This document shows positions 12,580 through 22,695 of a stretch of 64,000 bases of DNA, one piece after another. The notes under the pieces were generated by a model that did no database searches, was not told the DNA's origin, and saw only the letters and a list, made by a program, of their open reading frames with translations. This DNA comes from Toxotes chatareus (Eukaryota > Chordata > Actinopteri > Toxotidae): the NCBI GenBank assembly GCA_016801885.1, contig JAFBJY010000401.1, positions 124,001 to 188,000 on the forward strand, read 5' to 3'. Made by a program: the position numbers and the translations under genes. The stretch's first letter is position 1. Each line of letters starts with the position of its first letter.

Positions 12580-12720
12580 AACCCTGGCGCGACACCCGGG
12601 CGGCAACATTTTGTGTTGAGTTGCACGCCCAGTGCACGCGATGAAGTGATGGCGGAACATTGTGAAGCAGGCGCGGTTTGGGTCGCTGCAGGTGGATAAT
12701 TTGGTTTGGATTTTTATTTG
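12580..12720 (+). promoter_or_regulatory. CpG-rich patch with possible retroviral primer-binding site
   Basis: The local base composition jumps to GC- and CpG-rich. It begins with 'TGGCGCGACACCCGGGC' at about 12,586, which starts with TGG as tRNA-primed PBS sequences do. An AATAAA lies at about 12,444 and a possible splice donor follows at about 12,689 ('caggtgg'). This could be an LTR/leader junction belonging to the neighbouring retroelement or to a second one. No partner LTR was seen, so this is only a hint. Confidence 0.25.
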
Positions 12721-13989
12721 GGGTCACGTAGGAAGACTCAAATAGACATTGAGTGTTTTATTGAGTTAGCATCAACTAAGCGTTTTTTGTTCGGACGTTG
12801 AACTGAGTGTTCATTTGTTTTATAAATGCAACACACTATAGTTTTTTTATATATAGCATACAGGTAAAAAGAAAAAAGATATATGCAAAGGACCCTATTT
12901 TAGATGTCAAAGGGTTTAGGTTCGGTGTTTTCTTCCTGTGGAGACGGGTCCAATGGCTCTTTTTGAGTGTTTACAGCTGCTTTCTACCCCTGCCTTTAGG
13001 AGAATAACTACAGCACGTCTCCATAGTTTGGCAAAATTGTATAGCACTGGACATGCTGTTGGCTAAAATAGGTGGCATTTATGCTATAAGTGGAGAATCC
13101 TGTTGTGCCATTCATTCAATAATGTTGCCCCCAGTGGTATTACAGGCACTTGACTAAATTAGAAGCCCAGTAAGCTAAAAACAATGCAGGTACTGACACA
13201 TGGATTACGGACTTACTTGACAGTAAGTTTGCAATGGAAATCAATTATCGTGGTTCGCTATCGGTATACTCACACAGTAAGTGTGTCTGGGGTCTGATTG
13301 GATGTTGTATTATTCCTGCATTAGAAGTCTCATTTCAAAGGTCTATTGATAGGTTTCAATCACACACCAGCTGGCCTCTGGCTGAGACCCATCTCCCATG
13401 ATTAAAAATGAAAGGAATGTAGTCACTATGATATGACAAATACTTGTATATACTTTGGTGTGGGGCTTACTGATGCAATAAAGGGGGAAATTGTAAATGC
13501 CAGTTTATCATATAGCCACATATTCTCTTATCATACACTTGTATATTCTCATAAACTCGTAGATATTCAATTCTGTGTGAAGTACATGCCAACTTGACCT
13601 GAAGTGATCTAATGTGCTGAGTATGTTGTTCATTGTGCTTTAGGAGGATTAATCTGCTTATGTCTTGAGACAAAGACTGTCTATCTCTTTATCTTTGTTG
13701 TTGTCCAAAGTCTCTGAGCATAACTTACACTTTATCCTCAGTTGCTCATTAATTTTACTTCTCACTTGACTTCCAGCTATTTTCTTTCCCTGCCATCCCT
13801 GCAATCCTGGTATGTGAGAAAGAGACATCAAAAGCCCTGGGAACATGCAGCTTGGGTCAGACCCTCTGTAGTATGTCATGCTGCGAGCTCTGTCCTTTCT
13901 GCAGAAATTGATTACTCTAAGATTTTATTTGTAATAAAACCTTGAAAAGATAGATTGGTCTAAGGAATTTACTATTCTCATCAGGTGGA
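12721..13989. other. No recognised gene
   Basis: AT-rich spacer up to the left edge of unit B. No frames above about 75 codons, and nothing that matches a known family or repeats elsewhere in the window. Confidence 0.5.
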
Positions 13990-13999
13990 GTGTTTTTCC

Positions 14000-14106
14000 A
14001 CCAATCGCGGCATCCAGAATAACCCCCTGTTCTTTTCCTCCCAAGTCGGACCTCAAGCCAACACACAGACAGAAGTCATCACCACGCACTTTTGAGGCGC
14101 CTGAGG
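14000..14106 (+). pseudogene. Third RRM-like exon, truncated, unit B
   Basis: Matches the second half of the exon at 35,582-35,746 from the 'IIQNNPLFFS' segment to the donor gtcagt. The first half is replaced by unrelated sequence, so this is the left breakpoint of unit B. An in-frame TGA ends the reading at 'TTHF', before the exon border. Confidence 0.6.
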
Positions 14107-14237
14107 TCAGTAATTGATTGCTATGCTTGCTCATTATTCAAAGTTAGATATTTCATCTACTACTGGCATGATGTCCTGCAGCCCATGTGCACGTGTTTGA
14201 TGCTCACACTGCCTAACAGCTCCTTGTGTCTGCTCAG

Positions 14238-14680
14238 GGATGCACTCTCAACCAAAGCAGCCAAATGTTAAGCAGCTGCAGAGGAAGAGGAGGCTGTCCA
14301 TATAGAGAGTCTCAACCTCCTTGGAGGAGGTGGAAGAAGATGCCTTGGGAGACAGACCTAGCATTTAAAGAGCATGAAGAAGACGGCTTATGAAGACCAA
14401 GCTTTGGGAGAAGACGCCAGCAAAGACAGCAGCAGAGCTTGAGCCCACGCTGTTGTTTCCACCTTCAGCAGTATTGTAGACGCAGAAGCAGGAAGCCAGT
14501 CATGGATACAGACATGAGGGAAGCATCTGAAGGATAAACTGTCACAGAGACAGTAGGGAGACACAAAGGAGTCAATCCATCTGAAGCAGGAGCGACAAGG
14601 CTGCAGGTGCCCAAGAGACAAAGGCATTCTGTCTCAATGGCAGAGTAGTTTCCATGGAGACAGCCACAGAGCTACTCAAG
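14238..14680 (+). pseudogene. Acidic linker exon, unit B
   Basis: Counterpart of 54,652-55,085. Conserved stretches include those encoding 'VMDTDMREAS' and 'QETKA'. Deletions and in-frame stops (for example 'gaaggataaact' where D has 'gctgataaaact') break it. The acceptor ctgctcag and donor gtaaca are kept. Confidence 0.6.
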
Positions 14681-14793
14681 GTAACATTACAGTAGAAATG
14701 TGTGCTCATGCCGGCCAGCCTGTTGTTGGAGTCAAGAAATTCTTCTGTGCCTAGCTCAGAGTTTTCATGTTCTTTTCATCCCTGTTTCACCAG

Positions 14794-15172
14794 GTCACTC
14801 ACCAAATGGTTAACGTTGCTTGTGGAGTGCCCAACAAGAACTGGCAGCCATCCCAACAACGTAGCAGCTTCCACTCTGTGGCGGAAGGGGGAGAAGGCAA
14901 CAGAGACAGAGCAGGACAAAAGTCAGCAGAGGGGACAAAAGAGGCGCCAAACCACAGCCAGGAGGAGGAGGTGGGAAGCAGGAGGAGGAGAGAGGGTGGG
15001 AAGGAGGCGAGGGAGAGAGAGGAAGTAGAGGGAGGAGGAGAAAGGAGGGAAAGAAGAGAGCACGTGAGCGGGTTTGGTCCGGATCCAGGCGGCCCTTCCG
15101 TCGGAGGATACAAGCAGAGCTCCTGTGGATTTGACGTGATGTACGAATAGCTCACAGGCTGAGACCTGAATG
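14794..15172 (+). pseudogene. Coiled-coil (Arg/Glu-rich) exon, unit B
   Basis: Counterpart of 55,203-55,697, starting at the same acceptor (caccag) with the Val-Thr codons. It is shortened: most of the Arg/Glu heptad-like region present in D is missing. The donor GT of D (aatg|gtgagg) is AT here (tgatgagg), so splicing would fail even if the frame were open. Confidence 0.55.
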
Positions 15173-15266
15173 ATGAGGAGGTGCCAGTCAAAAACCCGGG
15201 ACACTTAAATGTCTCCTGTGTGTCCAACCCTGCCAACTCAGTTTCTTTGTCCTGTCATGAAATCAG

Positions 15267-15774
15267 GTGGAGGGGATAAGGACCACTTCTCATTCAACAT
15301 GAGTGACTCAGACATTAGATGAAGTAGGGAGATGTTAATGTAGACCTTCAGGTTCTCCTGCTGTTGTCTCATGAAACCACAGACAGGGAGGAGGAGGATG
15401 TCTTCAATATCTGTCCCTCAGGACACCACATAGGGGTACATTTTAGCTTGTGCATATCCATCGTTTTCTTCACATCTTGATGGGGTGTCCGGAAGACTTT
15501 AAATGTCCACAGTCTTAAGGACGCCAGTCCTTTCTGGCTCTGCTTCAGGATACACCCATGGAGGTTTTCAAGCATAGAAACAGCAGTATCGGATGCCACA
15601 GCTAATTTGCCTCTGCCCGATCAATCACATCAGAGTCTGAACCTGCGAGAAGAATTGCCAACAGCTGACTCCCTCAGACAGGTCAGCTTTAACACTCGGT
15701 CCGGGTCCTCACCGCTTGCAGCATCCACCTTACTAGCCCAGGGCTGAGTCCTCTCTCACAAACACCTGAGACTG
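15267..15774 (+). pseudogene. 'DEVGD' exon and following Ser/Thr-rich exon, unit B
   Basis: Two exons, about 15,267-15,435 and 15,549-15,774, matching 55,793-55,953 and 56,073-56,295 of unit D. The first contains the codons for 'FNMSD' and then the 'LDEVG' region, typical of ZNF638 C-terminal sequence, but is frameshifted. The second has several single-base indels. The exon borders are preserved. Confidence 0.55.
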
Positions 15775-15999
15775 GTACAGCCTCACACTGATTTCACTTA
15801 CCATCACAAGGAAACACAGTCTTTCCTAGATATTTTTTTGTCAACAGTACCTAAGGAAATCGCCCTTTATGTTCAGAAATCACACCACTGCCCACCTGAC
15901 CTCCACCCCAGAGGTCCAACACCTGTCCGTGAAATTGCCCCTGCAGCATCAGGGTAACCCACCTGGGAAGCTGCAGACCTCCTCAAACAGCCCAAGGAT

Positions 16000-16323
16000 C
16001 TGGTTGATCTTGAAGCATCTGAAGGCTTTTATTGCCACCACCATATGTCGACATACAGGAATCGAATGTTGTTTCTTCTCTCAACAACAATGTGTATTTA
16101 CAAATATAACAAAATTTAAATAAAACCAGCTTAAATAAATAAACTTTCTTACTACAATATAAATATATAGTAAAAGAAATATATGGAAAATATATATATA
16201 TATATATATATGTATACATATAAATATGAATATGAAAATTGTGTTTGCTGAATAGTGCAAATGGTTATATAAATGCTTTATAAATGTGGTTAGTGTGCAA
16301 GTTATGTGTAGCTAAGTTTGTGC
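16000..16323. mobile_element. ~320 bp insertion private to unit B
   Basis: Units C and D run from 'aacagccca' straight into 'gccataggagcagtg'. Unit B is interrupted by AT-rich sequence with a (TA)n run (16,190-16,211) and 'aataaaacc'. It is probably a truncated retroposon. No target duplication is clear. Confidence 0.45.
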
Positions 16324-16751
16324 CATAGGAGCAGGACTGCAGAGAGGAGGGACCAGCAAGAAAGAGGAGAGTCCTCTCAGTCACAGCCAGGCCAAGGAGG
16401 AGAGACGTGCTGGCTTTGGACAAAACAGAAGGACAGGAGAAGATGCAGGACCAGGAGGACAAAGATACAAGGCAGATGGGCTTTGATTTTTCTTTGAAGT
16501 AGAACTGTGAGTGGCAGAATCTCAGGTGAGAACTTGTGCTTGTCCAATTGACTTTCATGTGTTTGAGATGATGGGACGTTGTCCTTAAGGTGTGGCCGCC
16601 GCAAGTCATTGCAGGTGTTTAATACACCAAGATGGAAGACATGAGGTCCAGTTTGGAAATGCTTAATTATTAGTTTATCTGCTTGTTGAGCAAAGCCAGA
16701 CCAGGTTTTTTTTTTTTATCTCTGTGTATGTTCTGATTGGACTTGAAGCAG

Positions 16752-17996
16752 TTCAAAAAAAAGACTGTCTTGTGGGTTTGAATTTCTGTTCAGTGTGTAC
16801 ATTTAAACACTGGATCCAAGACATTTCTTAATAATTTATTTGGGAAAGAAACCCAGGCATGAGAGAATTCTCCCCTAGTCTGTTCAGACACTGCTGCGCC
16901 CATGTGTGAAGTCCTCAGCCACACCACTTGGCCAGTGGACCCGGCAGCAACAACACCCAGGCAGGTTAATCAGACACATGCCCCCCCCTGCTTTCCAGCC
17001 TCTTCCCAAGCATCACACAGCTGCGGCCATATCACCCAGGTCTCTGTAGCCCAACAGCAGCAAATGCCATCCCATGTGTACCCAAGCACACTGCCTCCAA
17101 CCTGTGCACCCAGAGCCAACCATCCTTACTCCCTTGTGCATTAGTACTCAAGCCCTACTAGTCTCTGTACAGCATACACCAACCCCATTAGCAGTGCAGA
17201 GTGTGGGCATTTCACTGCCACTGCCCAAATGCAACCTCGTGGTTTACTCATCCCAGTCTGCATATCCCCCCAATCACAGCGCCATCCTGAGCCTGCCCCT
17301 GCTCCCTCCCTTCTCAGCTTGTTCCCATGCATCAGCAGCACCAGCTCTTCCACCAGCCCCCAGCTGTATTTAATGACTCCCACCCAGATATTCTTCACGC
17401 ATTGAAAGGTTCCATTCCCCAACTTCACGCAGGAAGGCCCCAGAACTTGCACGTTGAAGATGGCTCTAACAATCTTTACCTCCAGGATGAACTAGAACTG
17501 CATAAGTACCATATTCTATTAGACCATCTGCACCTGAGTCTAGCCTCGCTGCCTCTGTATGCTCAAGGACCCACGACTGTATACCATGGTTTCATAGCTT
17601 TAGAGCAGGTACACGGCCACACCACCTTGCTCTAAAAGAACACAGTCCATCCTGAATCTCTCCCAGAGTTCCCAGCTGGAATGAGAGTTTTCAAAGGTTT
17701 GCAGTTAGAGTGAGTCTTAAGCCCAGAGGGGAGCAGAACTTGGCTTGTGCATCATATGTACATCGCTGTCATAAGTTACCATGAGCTTTGTACAATCTGC
17801 CAAGATATGCTCGCATGTTCACCCTAATGAACACTATAATCTGGTACATTTCTCCTATGGCTCCAAGAAGAATCAGGAGTGCCAGGTCATGCTTCCAGGT
17901 ATCCACTCTCTGGGGTCAAGTTCTTCTCAAGCCCCCCCTGTGAGAGATGCATAGTCAGAAATCAGCTCTCTTGTCCTGTTATGAGATTCTTTAACA
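16752..17996. mobile_element. Same ~1.25 kb insertion as in unit A
   Basis: Lies between the same two host words as 120-1,437, with the same content ('tttccagcctcttcccaagc' and so on). Compared with A it has many one- to few-base gaps, so the open frames seen in A are not kept. This supports a non-coding interpretation. Confidence 0.55.
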
Positions 17997-18014
17997 CAGT
18001 CCTGTCTCTTCTAG

Positions 18015-18139
18015 AAAGCAATAGACGTCCAAAGACCAAACAATGGAGAAGAGGAGAGAAGGAAGAAGACATTACAGATGAAAACACCCATGAGCGCCTG
18101 ACTCCCTCCCTCCCCCCTTGGACCCCAGCAATCCAGTTG
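18015..18139 (+). pseudogene. ZNF638-like exon before the C-terminal finger, unit B
   Basis: Same borders as 1,458-1,583 and 36,755-36,876. It ends with codons for 'SNPVG' across the splice. Extra Pro codons and single-base changes leave it out of frame with the following finger exon. Confidence 0.5.
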
Positions 18140-18580
18140 GTATGACACAATGTTAGAAAAATCCCAACCAATTCAGCCAAGACTCAGAGACGATCAGAGC
18201 TTTAGAATTTATTCTTAAAGAAGGAGTCTACATCAAACTATGAATCAAGAATGATATCGACTAAAGGAGAGAAGTCTCTATGTCTTTATACACACAGGAG
18301 CCTCACCTCCACTGACGTCAGATACTCAAAGCCATAGTCTAAACATGCATACATGCAGCCGGTTCCTTGAGTGTCTGACTCATCTGTGTATGAAGAACAA
18401 TATGCACCGACAGGTTTCCCCATCTGCTCTAAAGGGAATAATGTGTGTTTTGCCAGAAGTTCCATGTATCAGGTCAGGCTGCAGAATATAACAGTGGTAT
18501 GTCCATCCATTATTTTTCCATCACACTATTTATTCACTGTGATTGTTCATCACTGTTTTATATGTATTTCCACAGTCACT

Positions 18581-18582
<2 letters not shown>

Positions 18583-18622
<40 letters not shown>
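18583..18622. repeat. (GT)n microsatellite
   Basis: About 20 GT repeats before the zinc-finger acceptor, at the same place as in units A and C. Confidence 0.95.
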
Positions 18623-18624
<2 letters not shown>

Positions 18625-18630
18625 TTGTAG

Positions 18631-18935
18631 GCATGGAGTTCTTAGTCCCAAAGACTCTTTCTTCTGTACAGTATGTAATCCATTCTTCAGCAGAAACTCA
18701 AAGAAGCTTGAGATCAAACTATCAAAACCATCAAACACTACGAGAAACCCAAAGGTAGGTAGCCCATGGTTATTTGTTGCAGCTTCCCCTTTATTCTGGC
18801 TCCATTTCACTTACTGTCATACAGGTGATAAAACGGCCCTGTGTTCACAAAGAGTTTTTCCTTTTTCCTCCCTCTGTAGGAATACCTGCAGACTGAGAAG
18901 ATCGTGAATGACGTGATAAACCAGACCCCAGCTGA
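18631..18935 (+). pseudogene. C-terminal matrin-type zinc-finger exons, broken, unit B
   Basis: Exons 18,631-18,754 and 18,880-18,935, ending at the same stop as unit C. Two bases are missing after 'VPKT', so the C-x2-C half lies in another frame. The His half is lost by the same 'actcaaagaagcttgag' variant as in A. That the His-half change is shared by A and B argues that this part of the decay is real and predates their split. Confidence 0.6.
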
Positions 18936-20213
18936 ATGTGGCTGTGAAGCTTTTCACTCACTTTTGCCATTCCCTCCTTTTGTACTTCCGCCTCTTTATT
19001 TCTTACCAAGGTCCAGAGATTCTCACACTGGTATAGATTAGTCCTATGTCTCCATTTAAATATGATGTCAGTAAATGTATTTACTTAAATTCGTGGCTTG
19101 TCGCCATTCACAACTTTCAGTGTCTCATAATATTTGATAGAAGTCTTCGTTATCAATGATTTATAGCATCATAAAACCACACTGTCATCACAATAACCTT
19201 AAAGTGTGATGAAAATCTCACTGCATCAACTTTGTATCTTACACCTGCACTGATTTCATTGCGTAAGCAGTAAATTGCTAATACACTATTTTCCACCGTC
19301 TACTCACACTATTTGCTATTCTATATGTTGCCTGTCATTTCATATATAGTGCTTATATCCAAAGGGCTTTATATTTAGCTCTTGGTTTACCCATTCAACA
19401 CACACAATATGCACTGGGATGGCAGTGCTTGCCACTTCTGCATGTGGACAGGAGGAGCCGAGATCAACCAGCCCACCCAGGCAGCTCCTCCTGCAGTGAG
19501 AGCCACTGGCCACACGCCCAGACAACCTTTGGCATGACTACAGCCAGTGGACGCCCACGCCTCAGTGACTGTGGGTAAACATTCAAACCAGGGATCCTTT
19601 GTGTGGACTTCTCAAGTCCCAGCTTATTAGTGATTTATTCTGCAGCACAAGATGGCAGTGCACTCTGTTCTAGCTCAGAGCATCAACCTGTTTCTGACAC
19701 AGTCTACAAACTTTCATACCTCACAAGGCTTCATATCATCACTTAGATTAGCTTTTCTGTGTGTCAGAGTCTTGTGCCAATGTGGAGTGTCATCAGGTTC
19801 AAGGTGACTAAACCATGGCCATAACCGTTTCCTCACCATGAGTCAAAAGACTTTCACAGATATAGCAGATAGATCGATCGATCATCGGATTTCTGTGGAG
19901 CAGGCCAAATCACTGCTTTGCCTCAGCATGCTGCTGGGGACAGTGGCATCTCAGACGGGCCAGTCTTCATAGCGGTCTCAACAACAAGGTACATGGCACC
20001 AGGCTGGTTAGTCCAGCTTCAGGGAAAAGAAGGACAGAAGATCAAAGCCAATTAGGGCAGCACAGTGGACTATTACCTTCTATCAAGGTGGGAGAGAAGA
20101 TTCAGTTTCAACTAAAGTTGGGCATTCAAACAGGAGCTCTTCTCGCAGAACAGAATTGTACTGTCACATCACTCAGATAGAAGAATGTAGCAAATTATCA
20201 ATTAATAATCGAG

Positions 20214-20245
<32 letters not shown>
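20214..20245. repeat. (TA)n microsatellite
   Basis: TA run at the edge of the unit B Tc1-like relic, at the same place as 3,769-3,808. Confidence 0.9.
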
Positions 20246-20249
<4 letters not shown>

Positions 20250-20880
20250 TAGTTGTGGTGGGAAAAGTTTTGGGACACCATTCAATTTCTGGGCACAATC
20301 TCAAATATCATGAAATATTTGCAGAAAAAATCTTTGGGATTTCACAAGGTGTGGTTGCATCAGACAGACATACAAACTACTTTTTGTTACGTTATCAAGA
20401 CAAAAAATAGGCAAAAGTAAATTTCATGAAATAACATGTCAGTTCTCATTGTTGAATCAAAGTTAATAAATTGCAAAGTAACGTCTTCAAAACTGAGCAA
20501 AAATAAATTAACCATCATACAAATCTATATTTAGTACTCCTACATTAGCACGAGTAGCGCTTTAATCCTGGCTGGCATGTTCTCCACGGAGTTTTCAACA
20601 CTGTTGAGGGGTAATCTCTCCATTCTTCTTCAATTACTGTTTTAATTTTCCAGATTCTTTGCTTAAACAGGAATTTTGATAATCCAGTAAAGATTTTCAA
20701 TGGGCCTGCGTCCTGGGATTGAGCTGGTCACTCTACACCTGATATTGTGCTCCGCACAAGTTTTACTTGGACCCAGATGTGCGTGGTATAAGATATTTTA
20801 AACATCCGCTTTTCCACCTCCACTGTGCATTTCATGATGTACAAGGTGTGTATGTAACTTTCGAAATATATTTATCACTT
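20250..20880 (-). mobile_element. Tc1/mariner-like relic, unit B
   Basis: The left edge reads 'gggaaaagttttgggacacc', typical of a fish Tc1-type terminal sequence. The transposase C-terminal region follows on the minus strand and is broken by indels. Same position as in units A, C and D. Confidence 0.6.
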
Positions 20881-21077
20881 TTGCCTTATTCATGGCCTGT
20901 AACGTATTTTACATTGTAATTTGATATTTCAGTTGCAAGTTGCTGATGTGGGATCTGCTAAAGATATTTTCAGTTACACCTAAAGAACTACTGTATGAAA
21001 ATGAAGAGCAGAGATAATATCACCACCTTATTTTATTGCCATCAATTCAATTTATTCATTCAATATATAAGCTACCA

Positions 21078-21335
21078 CAGAGAAAGAGAGAGAGAATCCC
21101 TCTTCTCACAGAGAGAGAAGAACTCTCTGAGAGAAAGAGAAGAACTCTGAGAGAAAGAGAGAGAAAACCTCTCTTTTCTCACTGCGGAAAAGAGAGATTT
21201 TTCTTTCTGTGAGAGACAAGAATTTGAGAGAAAGAGAGAGAAAACTGGGTGGGACAGAAGAGAAAAGAATAGCAGAGAAGTTGAGGTAGAGAGAAGCAGA
21301 GAAAGAGAGAGTTCTCTCTCTTTCGTGGAGAAAAA
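21078..21335. repeat. GAGA/TCTC alternating tract, unit B
   Basis: Counterpart of 4,680-4,945. Alternating purine and pyrimidine blocks are able to fold on themselves. The 94-codon Ser/Leu-rich minus-strand frame is a by-product. Confidence 0.8.
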
Positions 21336-21436
21336 AGGTGTTGATGCTATTAGCAAGTGGTTCTACATTGAATTACTCCAAATTAAAGTACGAAATTAAA
21401 TATACTCTATATACATAAAAGTAAAAATATACACAA

Positions 21437-22695
21437 TCACACATAACAACAGCAGAAGGGCAATGATATAGGATAAAATAAATATAATTTTATTGATTTG
21501 AGAATAAAAAAATCAAAGAATAATATACAAATAAAATATAGAATAAATATTCTGAATAGTACACAAATCCTTCATCACAAATGAAAGCACACTTCAGGAA
21601 ATCTAATTAACACTATTGCACCAAGAGAAAAAGAAAAAACTCAACCAAAACCTGAGCTTGCTTCTTGATGCAAATCACTTAATAATGTCAATATAATAAA
21701 ATCTGTTCTCTATTGAACATTTGATACTGATGAAGGCAAGGCCAGAGTAGAAGCCAGCCAAAACTGCCACTGGCGCGTTACGGAAAACGCTCTGTTTCTC
21801 GTTGAGGAGGGCTAAAGAAGGCCATGCTCTCTTCTCGCCCTTCCTCTCCATCGATAGAGACAGAAAGAGAGAGGAAAAGTTCCTGGATTCTATCTGTCTC
21901 AAGGAGAGAGAGGGAAGCCTTCAGTACCCCTGCTCTCTGCCTGACAGAGAGAAGAGAGAGATCCTCGATCTTCCTTTCTCTGTTAGAGAGAGGAAACCCA
22001 GAGAAAAATAGGTGCAAAACTCTAATAATGGCATACATATTTCCATTTCAATACATTTCAGTCAACCTCAATCTGGGAATTTAAGCATCTCTTCAGCTTT
22101 CTCTCATTCCTGAGGGAGAAAGAGAGAAAACTCTGTGTTTCTCTAGGAGAGAGAGAGAAGGACAGAGTCTGGCGTGGCCCGGGCCATCTGTACCAGTTCT
22201 CCTGGACAACTCTCACAGACGCTCAAAAATGAACCGTTATCAGTAAGGATCCGCAGCATGAGCGACTGAAAGCGACCGAATGCCCCAGCAAAGACGTTGG
22301 TAGCCTGAGACACCGGCGAGACCAACAGAGCTGTCCCTACCAGAAACACTGAGTCAGTGAAGGAAGGCTCCTCATTTATATCATCTGCCGTTGCTGCAGT
22401 GACGTCGGGAGCGTTGCCTGGGGATCAAAGGCAGGTGAGATGGTGACGTCAAGGAGCCACACCTCCTCTGAGCTGTTGCTCCACTGGGATGCTTTTTGCT
22501 TTGACTGCATTCACAGTTAAATCCCTACAAAGTGTTGCGAGTGAAAATCCCAGCAAGTGTAGGGTGTCTTGATACACGTCGATTGTTGAAAATTCGTAAA
22601 AGTACCAAAGACAGTGGAAAGAATAAAATGATCAAGTGCAGCTCTACACTTTGATTTGAACATTTGTCGTGGCTATTCTACTTAATACTGTGTCT
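21437..22695 (+). repeat. 1.26 kb direct repeat, identical to 5,053-6,311
   Basis: Second copy of the unchanged block. Its right edge is the right edge of unit B. After 'atactgtgtct' the sequence goes to unrelated DNA, while unit A continues into the shared tail. Confidence 0.9.

Larger units (their letters stand above)
13990..22695 (+). pseudogene. Unit B: ZNF638-like tandem unit, 3' half
   Basis: Starts inside the third RRM-like exon and continues through acidic, coiled-coil, 'DEVGD', Ser/Pro-rich and zinc-finger exons, then the same 3' tail as unit A. It ends abruptly at the end of the exact 1.26 kb repeat. It shares the 1.3 kb and 440 bp insertions with A and has a private ~320 bp insertion at about 16,000-16,323. 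Almost every exon has small indels. Confidence 0.7.

Noticed and set aside
14388..14627. Minus-strand frames in the unit B acidic exon and equivalents at 35,510-36,143 and 54,662-55,069
   Set aside because: Antisense shadows of the acidic ZNF638-like exon. They persist because Glu/Ala/Ser-rich codons read open in reverse.
14799..15236. 145-codon minus-strand Ser/Pro/Leu-rich frame
   Set aside because: It is the antisense of the Arg/Glu-rich coiled-coil exon of unit B; the same shadow appears at 55,208-55,762 in unit D.
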